From the NCBI RefSeq assembly GCF_003049705.1, contig NZ_PIRF01000003.1, positions 211,886-275,885 of the forward strand: a DNA stretch of 64,000 bases. Reading direction: 5' to 3'. Source of the DNA: Campylobacter concisus (GTDB lineage: Bacteria; Campylobacterota; Campylobacteria; Campylobacterales; Campylobacteraceae). The position numbers and the translations under genes are program-made. The notes beneath the pieces are model-generated. The model saw nothing but the letters and a program-made list of their open reading frames with translations. It was not told the origin of the DNA and did not search any database. Shown here piece after piece: positions 63,953 through 64,000 of this stretch; the stretch's first letter is position 1; every line of letters starts with the position of its first letter.

Positions 63953-64000
63953 TATAATTCATTCAAAATTTCAAATAATATAAACAATAAGGAGAACATG
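63953..64000 (+). promoter_or_regulatory. promoter, ribosome site and start codon of the next gene
   Basis: TATAAT lies at 63953-63958, AAGGAG near 63989-63994 and ATG at the last three bases (63998-64000). The gene itself is outside the window. Confidence 0.6.

Noticed and set aside
1..64000. CRISPR arrays, rRNA genes, complete tRNA genes
   Set aside because: None seen. Only the two 46-bp tRNA 3' fragments are present.

Overview
The window looks like chromosomal DNA of a Campylobacter of the oral/gut group (C. concisus-like). It is AT-rich, uses epsilonproteobacterial-style codons, contains N-terminal DUF6538-type tyrosine integrases, and ends in a type VI secretion (T6SS) locus of the Campylobacter kind with no ClpV gene in view. 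The species call is inference from gene content only.

Layout. (1) Positions 1-7223 are the right part of a first genomic island. They hold decayed Firmicutes-type conjugative-element genes (replication initiator tail, DnaC-like ATPase, TnpW), then a ColE1-type mobilization operon on the minus strand (mobC, mobA, with mobB and mobD nested out of frame inside mobA), a Phd/RelE toxin-antitoxin pair and an integrase. (2) A 46-bp sequence that is the 3' end of a tRNA gene with a CAU anticodon loop (tRNA-Met type) occurs at 7178-7223 and again, identical, at 43122-43167. These are the attachment sites of a second, about 36-kb island lying in tandem with the first. The intact tRNA gene would lie left of the window.

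(3) Island 2 runs from left to right as follows: an IS1595-family insertion that splits a small ORF; a different mobilization module (8992-12772) ending in a relaxase with a possible primase-like C-terminal half; two AAA/DUF4143 ATPases around a membrane protein; a fossil integrase tail; a long defence-type cargo region; and its own integrase. The cargo has a DUF262-DUF1524 / DUF262 / DUF2779 operon, a PD-(D/E)XK-type nuclease gene with a broken start, a metallophosphoesterase with an FtsZ-C-terminal-like partner, and a SIR2 + WYL-regulator operon. It continues with a LlaJI-like restriction-modification cassette (two 5mC methyltransferases, McrB-like, McrC-like, plus two more genes), an HNH nuclease, an agmatine-deiminase-like protein, two unknown proteins, a DUF2130 protein and a tandem AAA+ ATPase.

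Most of the non-R-M cargo seems to be under one control signal. A palindrome GGACA-N5/6-TGTCC (or a close variant) sits exactly 12 nt upstream of a TATAAT-like -10 box before at least six transcription units, divergently in two cases. One of them is the operon that encodes the WYL regulator. This suggests a single WYL-controlled defence regulon, which I regard as the most interesting feature here.

(4) From 43168 to 45600 lies a debris field of orphan effector tails and small membrane proteins (probable immunity proteins). (5) The T6SS runs from 45702 to 63773: tssJ, tssK, tssL, tssA-like, tssB, tssC, tssE, tssF, tssG, tssM, an FHA-domain gene, hcp, two duplicated exported proteins, and vgrG with an unusual N-terminal extension. 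The last three bases are the start codon of a further gene.
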